From Janibacter sp. CX7 (GTDB taxonomy: Bacteria > Actinomycetota > Actinomycetes > Actinomycetales > Dermatophilaceae): a stretch of 64,000 nucleotides of DNA. The notes beneath the pieces are model-generated. The model was not told the DNA's origin. It worked only from the letters and a program-made list of their open reading frames with translations, and made no database searches. Below, piece after piece: positions 35,202 to 43,767 of the stretch; within the stretch, counting starts at the first letter, position 1; every line of letters starts with the position of its first letter. The stretch spans positions 1,054,001 to 1,118,000 of the forward strand of contig NZ_CP101464.1 of the NCBI RefSeq assembly GCF_024362365.1, given 5' to 3'. Position numbers and translations under genes: made by a program.

Positions 35202-35345
35202 CAACCGAGCAGCGCGGAACCCGGTGCAAGTCCGGGACGGTCCCGCCACTGTGAGCGAAACCCCCTTCGCGAGTCAGACACGCCCTGTCGGCCGGCTCGC
35301 ACGAGACCGTGCGGGTCCCTCCCTTCGACCGCGGGGCGCGGACCC
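35202..35345 (+). promoter_or_regulatory. cobalamin riboswitch of cobN-bluB/cobT
   Basis: Aptamer core: GCGGAACCCGGTGCAAGTCC (from 35213), CGGTCCCGCCACTGTGAG, then GCGAGTCAGACACGCC near 35270-35286. A GC-rich stem (GACCGTGCGGGTCC-like, 35305-35318) and the ribosome site AAGGAG at 35351-35356 follow. Control of the cobN ribosome site is the likely mechanism. Confidence 0.92.
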
Positions 35346-35362
35346 CCGCCAAGGAGCCAGAC

Positions 35363-38300
35363 GTGACCACCGTCGCCCTGCTGTCCACCTCCGACACCGA
35401 CCTGCTGAGCGCGCGCAGCGCCGGTGCGGACTACGTCGTCGGCAACCCGGCTCGCCTCACCGACGAGCAGATCGCCGAGCGCGTCGCCGGCGCCGACATC
35501 GTCGTCGTGCGCTACCTCGGATCCCCGCAGGGGCTGTGGGAGGGCTTCGCGGACCTGCGTGCGGCGAGCGCTCCGCTCGTCGTCCTCGGCGGCACCCAGG
35601 AGCCCGACGCGGCGCTCATGGAGCTGTCGACGGTCCCGCCCGGCACCGCGGCCGAGGCCCACCGCTACCTGGCCGAAGGGGGACCGGCCAACCTCGCGCA
35701 GCTGCACGCCTTCCTCGGCGACACCCTCCTGCTCACCGGTGAGGGCTTCGAGGCGCCGCAGGCGCTGCCGCAGTGGGGCGTCCTCGAGCGCGACGAGCCT
35801 GCCGCCCTCGACACCTCCGGCAGCGACACCCGTCGTCCCCGCGTCGGCGTCCTCATCTACCGGGCCCAGTACGCCGCCGGCAACACCGACTACGCGCACG
35901 CGCTCGCCGACGCGATCGACGCGGCCGGCGGCCAGGGCGTCGTCATCCACTCCGCCTCGCTGCGCGACGCCCCCGACGGTCTGCTCGAGCACCTCGGCAC
36001 CCTCGACGCGCTCGTCACGACGGTCCTCGCGGCCGGCGGCACCAAGCCCGCCACCGCCGGCGCCGGCGAGGACGACGAGGCCTGGGACGTCGAGAAGCTC
36101 GCCGCCCTCGACATCCCGATCCTCCAGGGCCTGTGCCTCACCTGGGGTCGCGCCGACTGGGAGGAGTCCGACGACGGCATGAGCCCGCTGGACGTCGCGA
36201 CCCAGGTCGCCGTCCCCGAGTTCGACGGTCGCCTCATCACGGTCGCCTTCTCCTTCAAGGAGTTCGACGACGAGGGCCTGCCGCACTACGTCGCCGACCC
36301 CGAGCGCGCCGCCCGCGTCGCCGGCATCGCCGTCAACCACGCGCGCCTGCGCTCCACGCCGGTCGCCGAGCGCAAGATCGCCGTCGTCCTCTCCGCCTAC
36401 CCGACGAAGCACTCCCGCCTGGGCAATGCCGTCGGCCTCGACACCCCGGTCTCGACGATCCGCCTGCTGCGTGCGATGCGCGAGGCGGGCTACGACCTCG
36501 GTGACGGCTTCGTGGGGATGGACCCGCTCCCTTCGGTCGAGGGCGAGGCGTCCGACACGACCTCGGGCAATGCCCTGATCCACGAGCTCATTGCCGCCGG
36601 CGGGCAGGACGAGGAGTGGCTCACCCAGGAGCAGGTCGAGGGCGCGCAGGTGCGCATCCCGGCCGCGCGCTACCGGGAGTGGTTCGACGCCTTCCCCGCC
36701 GACCTGCGCGAGGCGATGACCGAGCACTGGGGCGAGGCGCCCGGCGAGGTCTTCGTCGACACGACGCGTGACGCGAGTGGCGAGATCGTCACCGCAGCCC
36801 TCGTCCGCGGCAATGTCGCGCTCCTCGTCCAGCCGCCCCGCGGCTTCGGCGAGAACCCCATCGCGATCTACCACGACCCCGACCTGCCGCCGACGCACCA
36901 CTACCTCGCGACCTACCGCTGGATCGAGGAGGAGTTCGGCGCGCACGCCGTCGTCCACGTCGGCAAGCACGGCAACCTCGAGTGGCTCTCGGGCAAGAAC
37001 CTCGCGATGTCCGCCTCCTGCGGTACCGACGCGGCCCTGGGCAACCTGCCGCTCGTCTACCCCTTCCTCGTCAACGACCCCGGTGAGGGCACGCAGGCCA
37101 AGCGCCGCGCCCACGCGACGATCGTCGACCACCTCGTCCCGCCGATGGCCCGCGCCGAGTCCTACGGCGACATCTCCCGCCTCGAGCAGCTCCTCGACGA
37201 GTACGGCAACGTCTCGGTCATGGACCCGGCCAAGGCGCCGGCCCTGCGGGGCGAGATCTGGCAGCTGCTGCACGCCGCGCAGATGCACGTCGACCTCGGT
37301 CTGGGCGACGACGTCGACCTCGATGACGCCGACGGCTTCGACGACCTCGTCATGCACGTCGACGGCTGGCTCTGCGAGATCAAGGACGTCCAGATCCGCG
37401 ACGGCCTGCACGTGCTCGGCCAGGCGCCGCAGGGCGAGGAGCTCGTCAACCTCGTGCTCGCCGTCCTGCGTGCCGCGCAGGTCTTCTCCGGCCAGGTCGG
37501 GTCCGTCCCCGGTCTGCGGGCGGCGCTCGGCCTCGCCGAGGATGCCTCCACCACCGAGACCGATGCGGTCGAAGGGAGGGCCCGTCACCTCGTCGAGGCC
37601 CTCGCCGCCGCGGACTGGTCTGCCTCTGCCGCAGGCGATCTCGTCGCGCAGCACGAGCCCGACCTCGCGCCGGAGGCGGCCGCCGAGGTCACCCGGGTGC
37701 TCGAGTTCGCCGCGACGCAGGTCGTGCCGCGGCTCGCCGCGACCGAACGCGAGCTGCCGATGGTGCTGCACGCCCTCGACGGCGGCTACATCCCCGCAGG
37801 GCCGAGCGGGTCCCCCCTTCGTGGCCTCGTCAACGTGCTGCCCACCGGGCGCAACTTCTACTCCGTCGACCCCAAGGCGATCCCCTCGCGGCTGGCCTAC
37901 CAGACGGGCACCGCGATGGCTGACTCGCTGCTCGCCCGCTACCGCGAGGAGACCGGCGAGCTGCCGACCTCGGTCGGGCTGTCGATGTGGGGCACGTCGG
38001 CGATGCGCACCTCGGGCGACGACATTGGTGAGGTGCTCGCCCTGCTCGGCGTGACGCCGGTGTGGGACGAGCAGTCCCGCCGCGTCACCGGTCTCGAGCC
38101 GATCCCGCTCGCCGAGCTGGGCCGCCCGCGCATCGACGTCACGGTGCGCATCTCGGGCTTCTTCCGCGACGCCTTCCCGCACGTCATCGCCCTCATCGAC
38201 GACGCCGTCGCGCTCGTCGCCGGCCTCGACGAGGCCCCTGAGGACAACCACGTGCGCGCGCACACCGTCGCCGACCTCGCCGAGCACGGTGACGAGCGAC

Positions 38301-39031
38301 GCTCTCGCACACGGATCTTCGGCTCCAAGCCTGGCTCCTACGGCGCGGGCATCCTCCAGGTCGTCGAGTCGGGCAACTGGCGCAGCGACGACGACCTCGC
38401 GCAGGTCTACACCGCGTGGGGCGGCTACGCCTACGGCCGCGACCTCGACGGTGCACCGGCCGCCGAGGACATGGAGCGCACCTACCGCCGCATCCAGGTC
38501 GCGGCCAAGAACGTCGACAACCGCGAGTCCGACATCCTCGACAGCGACGACTACTTCCAGTACCACGGCGGCATGGTCGCGACCGTCCGAGCGCTCACCG
38601 GGGCCGAGCCCAAGGCCTATGTCGGCGACTCGACCTCGCCCGACGCGGTGCGCACCCGCACGCTGCAGGAGGAGACCAACCGCGTCTTCCGCTCGCGCGT
38701 CGTCAACCCGCGGTGGATCTCGGCGATGCAGCGCCACGGCTACAAGGGCGCCTTCGAGCTCGCGGCGACCGTCGACTACCTCTTCGGCTTCGACGCGACG
38801 GCCGGCGTCGTCCACGACTGGATGTACGACCGGATCGCGCAGGACTACGTCCTCGACGAGACCAACCAGGAGTTCATGCGCCGGGCCAACCCGTGGGCCC
38901 TGCGTGGCATCGTCGAAAAGCTCACCGAGGCCGCCGACCGCGGCCTGTGGGAGGAGCCCGACCCCGAGGTCGTCCGGGCGATGCAGCAGGTCTACCTCGA
39001 CATCGAGGGCGACCTCGAGGACGACGAGTGA
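35363..39031 (+). CDS. cobN: cobaltochelatase large subunit
   Basis: 1222-aa CobN, the porphyrin-like substrate- and Co-binding subunit of the ATP-dependent chelatase that inserts Co2+ into hydrogenobyrinate a,c-diamide. Family segments include VVVRYLGSPQGLWEGF near the N-terminus, GVLIYRAQYAAGNTDYAHALADAI, VVLSAYPTKHSRLGNAVGLDTP, the metal-site histidines in HVGKHGNLEWLSGKNLAMS, and the late NVLPTGRNFYSVDPKAIPSRLAY, RIFGSKPGSYGAGIL and FDATAGVVHDWMYDRIA. GTG start with AAGGAG 6 nt upstream; the frame could begin 54 nt earlier but inside the riboswitch. Works with ChlD from 22851-24937. Ends in 4-nt overlap with bluB-cobT. Confidence 0.96.
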   Translation: MTTVALLSTSDTDLLSARSAGADYVVGNPARLTDEQIAERVAGADIVVVRYLGSPQGLWEGFADLRAASAPLVVLGGTQEPDAALMELSTVPPGTAAEAHRYLAEGGPANLAQLHAFLGDTLLLTGEGFEAPQALPQWGVLERDEPAALDTSGSDTRRPRVGVLIYRAQYAAGNTDYAHALADAIDAAGGQGVVIHSASLRDAPDGLLEHLGTLDALVTTVLAAGGTKPATAGAGEDDEAWDVEKLAALDIPILQGLCLTWGRADWEESDDGMSPLDVATQVAVPEFDGRLITVAFSFKEFDDEGLPHYVADPERAARVAGIAVNHARLRSTPVAERKIAVVLSAYPTKHSRLGNAVGLDTPVSTIRLLRAMREAGYDLGDGFVGMDPLPSVEGEASDTTSGNALIHELIAAGGQDEEWLTQEQVEGAQVRIPAARYREWFDAFPADLREAMTEHWGEAPGEVFVDTTRDASGEIVTAALVRGNVALLVQPPRGFGENPIAIYHDPDLPPTHHYLATYRWIEEEFGAHAVVHVGKHGNLEWLSGKNLAMSASCGTDAALGNLPLVYPFLVNDPGEGTQAKRRAHATIVDHLVPPMARAESYGDISRLEQLLDEYGNVSVMDPAKAPALRGEIWQLLHAAQMHVDLGLGDDVDLDDADGFDDLVMHVDGWLCEIKDVQIRDGLHVLGQAPQGEELVNLVLAVLRAAQVFSGQVGSVPGLRAALGLAEDASTTETDAVEGRARHLVEALAAADWSASAAGDLVAQHEPDLAPEAAAEVTRVLEFAATQVVPRLAATERELPMVLHALDGGYIPAGPSGSPLRGLVNVLPTGRNFYSVDPKAIPSRLAYQTGTAMADSLLARYREETGELPTSVGLSMWGTSAMRTSGDDIGEVLALLGVTPVWDEQSRRVTGLEPIPLAELGRPRIDVTVRISGFFRDAFPHVIALIDDAVALVAGLDEAPEDNHVRAHTVADLAEHGDERRSRTRIFGSKPGSYGAGILQVVESGNWRSDDDLAQVYTAWGGYAYGRDLDGAPAAEDMERTYRRIQVAAKNVDNRESDILDSDDYFQYHGGMVATVRALTGAEPKAYVGDSTSPDAVRTRTLQEETNRVFRSRVVNPRWISAMQRHGYKGAFELAATVDYLFGFDATAGVVHDWMYDRIAQDYVLDETNQEFMRRANPWALRGIVEKLTEAADRGLWEEPDPEVVRAMQQVYLDIEGDLEDDE

Positions 39032-40788
39032 GCGCGGGGCAGGGCGAGGGCAGGAGCCTCGACGGCGCCCGGTACGCCCGCCCGGTCCCGACGATCGGCG
39101 ACACGAGCAGCGCGGCCCAGCGCCGCGAGGACCCCTCCGGCTGGGCCATGGGCGAGGCCGTCACCGAGGCCCTCGCCTCCGTCGTCGCCGGGCGGCGCGA
39201 CATCCGCCGCTACCGGCCCGACGCCGTGCCCCAGGAACTCATCACGGCCGTCCTCGAGGCCGGGCACCGGGCGCCGAGCGTCGGCCACTCGCAGCCCTGG
39301 CGCTTCATCGTCGTCACCGACCCCGCGACCCGTGACCGGGCCGCCGCGATGGCCGACAGGGCGCGGGTCGACCAGGCCGCGCACCTCGCCTCGGAGCGGG
39401 CCGCGCGCATGCTCGACCTCAAGCTCGAGGGCCTGCGTGAGGCCCCCGTCGGCGTCGTCGTCGCCTGCGACCGGCGCACCCCGGCGACCGGCGTGCTCGG
39501 GAGGGCGACCTTCCCCGACGCCGACCTGTGGTCGTGCGCGACGGCCATCGAGAACATGTGGCTCACCGCCCGCGCCCACGGCCTCGGCATGGGCTGGGTG
39601 ACGCTCTTCGACCCCGACGAGCTCGCCGACCTGCTCGGCCTGCCCGAGGGCGTCGTCACGCTCGGCTGGCTCTGTCTCGGCTGGCCCGACGAGCGCCCGC
39701 CGTCGCCCGGCCTGGAGCGCGCCGCCTGGTCGAAGAAGACCCCGCTCGAGCAGGTCGTCCTGCGGGAGCGCTGGCCGGCCGACGAGGGCGCGCCCCAGCA
39801 GCCGGTCTCGCACCTGCGCGGGCCCGAGCCGGCCCGGCTCGTCGGCGCGACCGACGCCGCCGACGAGCTGCTCTCGCCCCCCGAGTCGCTCGGCGTCCTC
39901 GACCGGGCGCTCAACCGCGTGCTCGCCGTCGGTGCCCAGGACGTCACCGGCGGCACCCTCGTGCTCGCCGGTGCCGACCACCCGGTCACGGGCCTCGGCG
40001 TCAGCGCCTTCCCTGACGCGACGACCCACGACGTGCTCACCGCGACCGTCGCCGGCACCTCGCTCGGTGCCGCCGCGGCGAAGGGAGCCGGACTCGCCGT
40101 CGTCGGGGTGGACGCCGGTGTGGCCCAGGCAGTCCCGGGTGCGCACGGAGTCCGACCAACGGGGGAGCGGGGCGACCTCGCGTCCACGGATGCGATGACG
40201 CTCGCCGACGTCGACGCCCTCGTCGCCGCCGGGCGCGAGATCGGCACCGAGGCCGCGGCCTCCGGCCTGGTCTGCCTGGGCGAGGTCGGCGTCGGCAACA
40301 CGACCGTCGCCGCGGCCCTCGCCTGTGCCCTCCTCGACCTCGAGCCTCAGGACGCCGTCGGCCTGGGCTCCGGCTCCGACGCCGATATGGTCGCCCGCAA
40401 GCGGGAGGTCGTGGCCGCTGCGGTGGCGCGTACGCAGGGTGAGCGGGACCCCCTTCGCCTCCTCGCGATGGTCGGTGGGCCCGAGATCGCGCTGCTCACC
40501 GGTGTGACGCTCGGGGCCGCGGCCGCCGGCGCACCCGTCGTGCTCGACGGTCTCGCCGCGTCGTTGCCCGGCGTCATCGCCGCGCGCCTCGAGCCGGCCG
40601 CCCAGGCCTACCTGCTCGCCGGGCAGGTCAGTCGCGAGCGGGCGCACGCCCTCGTGCTGCGCGAGCTGGGCCTCGAGCCGTTGCTCGACCTGCGCCTGCG
40701 CTCCGGTGAAGGTGTCGGCGCCTGCCTCGCCGCCTCGATGGTGCTCCAGGGCCTCGCCGTCCGCCGCATCGCGGCTCGCACCCGCTGA
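39028..40788 (+). CDS. bluB-cobT: 5,6-dimethylbenzimidazole synthase fused to its phosphoribosyltransferase
   Basis: 586-aa fusion making the lower ligand and activating it. Residues about 45-250 are BluB, a flavin destructase that makes DMB from reduced FMN and oxygen: VVAGRRDIRRYRPDAVPQELI, VLEAGHRAPSVGHSQPWRF, LWSCATAIENMWLTARAHGLGMGWV. Residues from about 285 are CobT, which forms alpha-ribazole phosphate from NaMN and DMB: LVLAGADHPVTG, PDATTHDVLTATVAG, CLGEVGVGNTTVAAAL, MVGGPEIALLTGVTLGAA and the catalytic Glu in RSGEGVGACLA. GTG overlaps cobN by 4 nt, so it is under the same riboswitch. The use of O2 by BluB fits the aerobic pathway. Confidence 0.94.
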   Translation: MSAGQGEGRSLDGARYARPVPTIGDTSSAAQRREDPSGWAMGEAVTEALASVVAGRRDIRRYRPDAVPQELITAVLEAGHRAPSVGHSQPWRFIVVTDPATRDRAAAMADRARVDQAAHLASERAARMLDLKLEGLREAPVGVVVACDRRTPATGVLGRATFPDADLWSCATAIENMWLTARAHGLGMGWVTLFDPDELADLLGLPEGVVTLGWLCLGWPDERPPSPGLERAAWSKKTPLEQVVLRERWPADEGAPQQPVSHLRGPEPARLVGATDAADELLSPPESLGVLDRALNRVLAVGAQDVTGGTLVLAGADHPVTGLGVSAFPDATTHDVLTATVAGTSLGAAAAKGAGLAVVGVDAGVAQAVPGAHGVRPTGERGDLASTDAMTLADVDALVAAGREIGTEAAASGLVCLGEVGVGNTTVAAALACALLDLEPQDAVGLGSGSDADMVARKREVVAAAVARTQGERDPLRLLAMVGGPEIALLTGVTLGAAAAGAPVVLDGLAASLPGVIAARLEPAAQAYLLAGQVSRERAHALVLRELGLEPLLDLRLRSGEGVGACLAASMVLQGLAVRRIAARTR

Positions 40789-40796
40789 CCCACGGA

Positions 40797-40832
40797 CCAA
40801 CTTCGCAAAACCATAGGGTCCTGCGCAGTTGG
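40797..40832. repeat. imperfect hairpin downstream of bluB-cobT
   Basis: Arms CCAACTTCGCA (40797-40807) and TGCGCAGTTGG (40822-40832), one mismatch, 14-nt loop with the same GCAAAACC words as the next hairpin. Probably part of the transcription end region. Confidence 0.5.
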
Positions 40833-40837
40833 CGGCC

Positions 40838-40877
40838 CCCTAACCCTGCAAAACCCTGGGGTTTTGCAGGGTTAGGG
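40838..40877. terminator. bidirectional hairpin between bluB-cobT and cobF
   Basis: Perfect 19-nt arms (40838-40856 and 40859-40877) of the type CCCTAACCCTGCAAAACCC, separated by 2 nt. The right arm covers the TAA stop of cobF (40872-40874), so the hairpin serves both converging transcripts. A-T pairs (AAAA/TTTT) in the stem stand out in this GC-rich sequence. Confidence 0.7.
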
Positions 40878-41660
40878 CGTCAGCGCGTAGACGTCCATGA
40901 CCCAGCCGTGGGTCTCGCGCAGGCGCGCCCGCAGCTCGACGATCTCGTCGATGACATCGGCCAGGCGGCCGGAGCGCAGCTCCTGCTGCGGCATGCCGAC
41001 GTAGGCACCCCAGTGGATCACCGTGTCCGGGTGGGTGTCGGCCAGCTCGCGGCAGTGCAGGTGCCCGTCGAGCATGACGACGACGGTGCCGAGGGTCAGG
41101 TCGGCGGCCCCAGCGGCCTGCCACTCCTCGACGAGCCGGCGGCCGGTCGTGATGTGCACCGGTTCGCCGACGCGGTGCAGCACGACGCCGTGCGCGGCCG
41201 CGAGGGTCTGGAAGGCCGAGATCCCCGGGATCACCCGCACCCGCGTCGCGATCCGCTCACCGATCGCGTCGACGATGCGGATCGTGCTGTCGTAGAAGGC
41301 CGGGTCGCCCCACACGAGGAAGCCCACGACCGCGTCGGCGGGCAGCTCGTCGATGATCTGCACGTAGGCGTCGGTGCGGGCGGCGTGCCAGTCGCGCACC
41401 CCCTGCGCGTACTCCGCGGAGTCGCGGTCGGCGTCCGGCCCGCGCTTCGGGTCGGGCACGGTGACGAACTCGTAGGCGTGGTCGGCGGGGATGAAGCGGT
41501 CGCAGATCGCCCGGCGCACCGCGACCAGCTCGTCCTTGGCCCCGCCCTTGTCCGCGACGAGGAAGACGTCGACCTCGGCGAGCGCCGCGGCGGCCTCGGC
41601 GGTCACGTGCTCGGGCGAGCCGGCCCCGATGCCGATGACGTGGATGGCTCGAGTGCTCAA
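40872..41660 (-). CDS. cobF: precorrin-6A synthase (deacetylating)
   Basis: 262-aa CobF, the C1-methyltransferase that also removes the acetyl group, specific to the aerobic pathway. VIGIGAGSPEHVTAEAAAALAEVDVF at the N-terminus, VGFLVWGDPAFYDSTIRIVDAI, VIPGISAFQTLAAAHGVVLHRVG and HWGAYVGMPQQELRSGRLADV are typical. The start is TTG at 41660: AAGGAG lies 5 nt before it and TTGA overlaps the cobQ stop by 4 nt. No ATG or GTG nearby gives a full N-terminal strand. Its stop sits in the arm of a strong hairpin. Confidence 0.93.
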   Translation of the reverse strand: MSTRAIHVIGIGAGSPEHVTAEAAAALAEVDVFLVADKGGAKDELVAVRRAICDRFIPADHAYEFVTVPDPKRGPDADRDSAEYAQGVRDWHAARTDAYVQIIDELPADAVVGFLVWGDPAFYDSTIRIVDAIGERIATRVRVIPGISAFQTLAAAHGVVLHRVGEPVHITTGRRLVEEWQAAGAADLTLGTVVVMLDGHLHCRELADTHPDTVIHWGAYVGMPQQELRSGRLADVIDEIVELRARLRETHGWVMDVYALTP

Positions 41661-43126
41661 GTGGTCTCCTTGACGAGGGACAGCAGGGCGTCGACATCGA
41701 CGTGGGTCTCGAGGGCATCGGCGAGGATGTCGATCATCCCCTCGCGACGAGCGGCGAAGGGGGCGGCCCCCGGGTCCGCGGACCACCGCGCCCCGGTCGT
41801 CGCGGCCACGTCGTCGAGCAGGGCCCGCCGGTAGTCGTCGCACTCCAGGGTGCCGTGCCAGATGGACCCGCGGACCGGGCCGATCGCGTGGCCGCCGGGG
41901 AAGTCCTCGCCGCCGGTCGGCTCGACGACCCCGTGGTGGATCTCGTAGCCCTCGACGTCGTGCCCGCGCCAGCTCCCGCTCGGCCGGGCCAGCACCTTGT
42001 CGTCGTGGAAGACGACCCGTCCCGGCAGCAGCCCGAGGCCCGGGACCGTTGCGGCAGAGGGGGTCTCGCTCCCTTCGACCCCGTCGTCGACGATCTCGTC
42101 GAGGAGCATCTGGTAGCCACCGCAGATGCCGAGCACCGGCGCACCGCGCGCGGCCCGCTCGAGGACGACGTCGGCGAGGCCGGTGCGCCGCAGCCAGGCG
42201 AGGTCCGAGGTCGTCGCTCGGGATCCGGGCAGGACGACGAGGTCGGCCTCGCGCACCGCATCGGCATCGACCGTCACCCGCACGTCGACGCCGGGCTCGG
42301 CGGCCAGCGCGTCGACGTCGGTGCCGTTGGAGGTGCGGGGCAGGCGCACCACCGCGACCGACAGCCGGCGGTCGGCGGGCACGCCGTCCTCGGCGTCGCC
42401 CCAGGCGCCCATCGACAGGGAGTCCTCGGAGTCGAGCCACACGTCCTGCAGCCACGGCAGGACCCCGAGCGAGGGCATGCCGGTGCGCCGGGTGATCTCG
42501 GCCAGGCCCGGCTCGAGGACCGAGGCGTCACCGCGGAACTTGTTGATGACATAGGCCGCGAGCAGCGGGCGGTCCTCGTCGGACACGAGCGCCCACGTGC
42601 CGTAGAGCGCGGCCAGCACGCCGCCGCGGTCGATGTCGCCCACGAGGACCGTGGGTAGCGAAAAACGCTGCGCCAGACCGAGGTTGACGTAGTCACCGGC
42701 CCGCAGGTTGATCTCGGCGGGGGAGCCGGCGCCCTCGCAGACGACGAGGTCGTGCTCGGCCGCGAGCTCCTCGTAGGCGGCGAAGGCCGCCTGTGCCAGA
42801 TGCGCCCGCCCGGTCGCGTACTCGCCGGCCTGCAGCTCACCAGCGGGCCGACCCCGCACGACGACGTGGGCGCGGCGGTCGCTGCCGGGCTTGAGCAGCA
42901 CGGGGTTCATCGCCGACGTCGCCTCGACCCCCGCAGCCTGCGCCTGGAGGTACTGCGCGCGCCCGATCTCAGCGCCGTCGCGGCAGACCATCGAGTGGTT
43001 GGACATGTTCTGCGCCTTGTAGGGCGCGACGGCCAGCCCACGACGGGCGAATGCCCGGCACAGACCCGTCACGACGAGCGACTTGCCCGCGTCGGACGAG
43101 GTTCCGGTGATCAAGAGGCCGCTCAC
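41657..43126 (-). CDS. cobQ: cobyric acid synthase
   Basis: 489-aa CobQ/CbiP, which amidates side chains b, d, e and g of adenosylcobyrinate diamide with glutamine and ATP. P-loop LLITGTSSDAGKSLVVTGLCR, FAPYKAQNMSNHS-like region and VCEGAGSPAEINLRAGDYVNLGLA in the ATPase half. The GATase half has VVLPGSRATTSDLAWLRRTGL, the nucleophile Cys in VLGICGGYQMLLDEI and GYEIHHGVVEP with its His. GTG start at 43126; overlaps cobF by 4 nt at its end. Divergent from the histidine phosphatase. Confidence 0.96.
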   Translation of the reverse strand: MSGLLITGTSSDAGKSLVVTGLCRAFARRGLAVAPYKAQNMSNHSMVCRDGAEIGRAQYLQAQAAGVEATSAMNPVLLKPGSDRRAHVVVRGRPAGELQAGEYATGRAHLAQAAFAAYEELAAEHDLVVCEGAGSPAEINLRAGDYVNLGLAQRFSLPTVLVGDIDRGGVLAALYGTWALVSDEDRPLLAAYVINKFRGDASVLEPGLAEITRRTGMPSLGVLPWLQDVWLDSEDSLSMGAWGDAEDGVPADRRLSVAVVRLPRTSNGTDVDALAAEPGVDVRVTVDADAVREADLVVLPGSRATTSDLAWLRRTGLADVVLERAARGAPVLGICGGYQMLLDEIVDDGVEGSETPSAATVPGLGLLPGRVVFHDDKVLARPSGSWRGHDVEGYEIHHGVVEPTGGEDFPGGHAIGPVRGSIWHGTLECDDYRRALLDDVAATTGARWSADPGAAPFAARREGMIDILADALETHVDVDALLSLVKETT

Positions 43127-43164
43127 GATCGGACACTCTACGGATCACCACTAGCGTGGCTCTT

Positions 43165-43767
43165 GTGAGCCCGACGCACGTGCACCTGGTCCGACACGGG
43201 CAGTCGACGTGGAACCGCGACGGCCTGGTCCAGGGTGCGCACCGGGGCTCCAACCAGGCCCTGCTCACCGACACCGGCCGGGCCGAGGCGGCCCGGGCCG
43301 GCATGGTCCTCGGTGCCCGGCTCGGCCGACCCCGTGACGAGCGCTCGCTGCAGCTGTGGACGAGCGACCTCATGCGCACGCTGCAGACCGCCGAGATCAT
43401 CTCCGTCACGCTGCGCCCCATGGGGTGGAGCGCGTCGGTGCGCAACGAGCCCGGGTTGCGCGAGCAGGCGCTCGGCGACCTCGAGGGGGAGCGAACCGAC
43501 GCCCTTCGCTCCGTGCCCGTCCCCGAAGGGGAGCACATCAGCGAGGTGCGGTGGGGCGGGGGCGAGTCGATGCAGGAGGTCTTCGAGCGGGTCGGCGAGT
43601 GGTTCGCCCCCGCGCTCATCGAGCAGCCCGACCACCTCGTCGTCGTCAGCCACGAGCACACGATCCGGGCCGCGCTCGCCTGGCTGCGCTCGACCTCGCA
43701 CCGTGACATCGACTGGGACGAGCCGGTGCTGCCCGGCTCGGTGACGACCTACGACGTCGTCGACTAG
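43165..43767 (+). CDS. histidine phosphatase family protein
   Basis: 200-aa phosphoglycerate-mutase-like phosphatase. LVRHGQSTWN (catalytic phospho-His) at residues 7-16, WTSDLMRTLQTAEII with the second Arg, GLREQALGDLEGE, and SHEHTIRAALAW with the second His. Next to cobQ it could be the alpha-ribazole-5'-phosphate phosphatase (CobC of Salmonella), but the family is broad and proximity is the only hint. GTG 43165 is favoured because TAGCGT (43152-43157) lies 7 nt before it; a GTG at 43156 would add three residues. Converges with a 4-nt overlap on the next gene. Confidence 0.85.
   Translation: MSPTHVHLVRHGQSTWNRDGLVQGAHRGSNQALLTDTGRAEAARAGMVLGARLGRPRDERSLQLWTSDLMRTLQTAEIISVTLRPMGWSASVRNEPGLREQALGDLEGERTDALRSVPVPEGEHISEVRWGGGESMQEVFERVGEWFAPALIEQPDHLVVVSHEHTIRAALAWLRSTSHRDIDWDEPVLPGSVTTYDVVD

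Noticed and set aside
34076..38815. Single 1579-codon open frame on the minus strand
   Set aside because: Only the part up to 35164 is cobG; the rest is the antisense of cobN, open because of high GC in the third codon position.
40838..40877. Telomere-like CCCTAA/TTAGGG words
   Set aside because: They occur once as the arms of a hairpin, not as a tandem array; nothing suggests a replicon end.
43165..43767. Firm assignment as alpha-ribazole phosphatase CobC
   Set aside because: The histidine phosphatase family is too broad; only position next to cobQ supports it.
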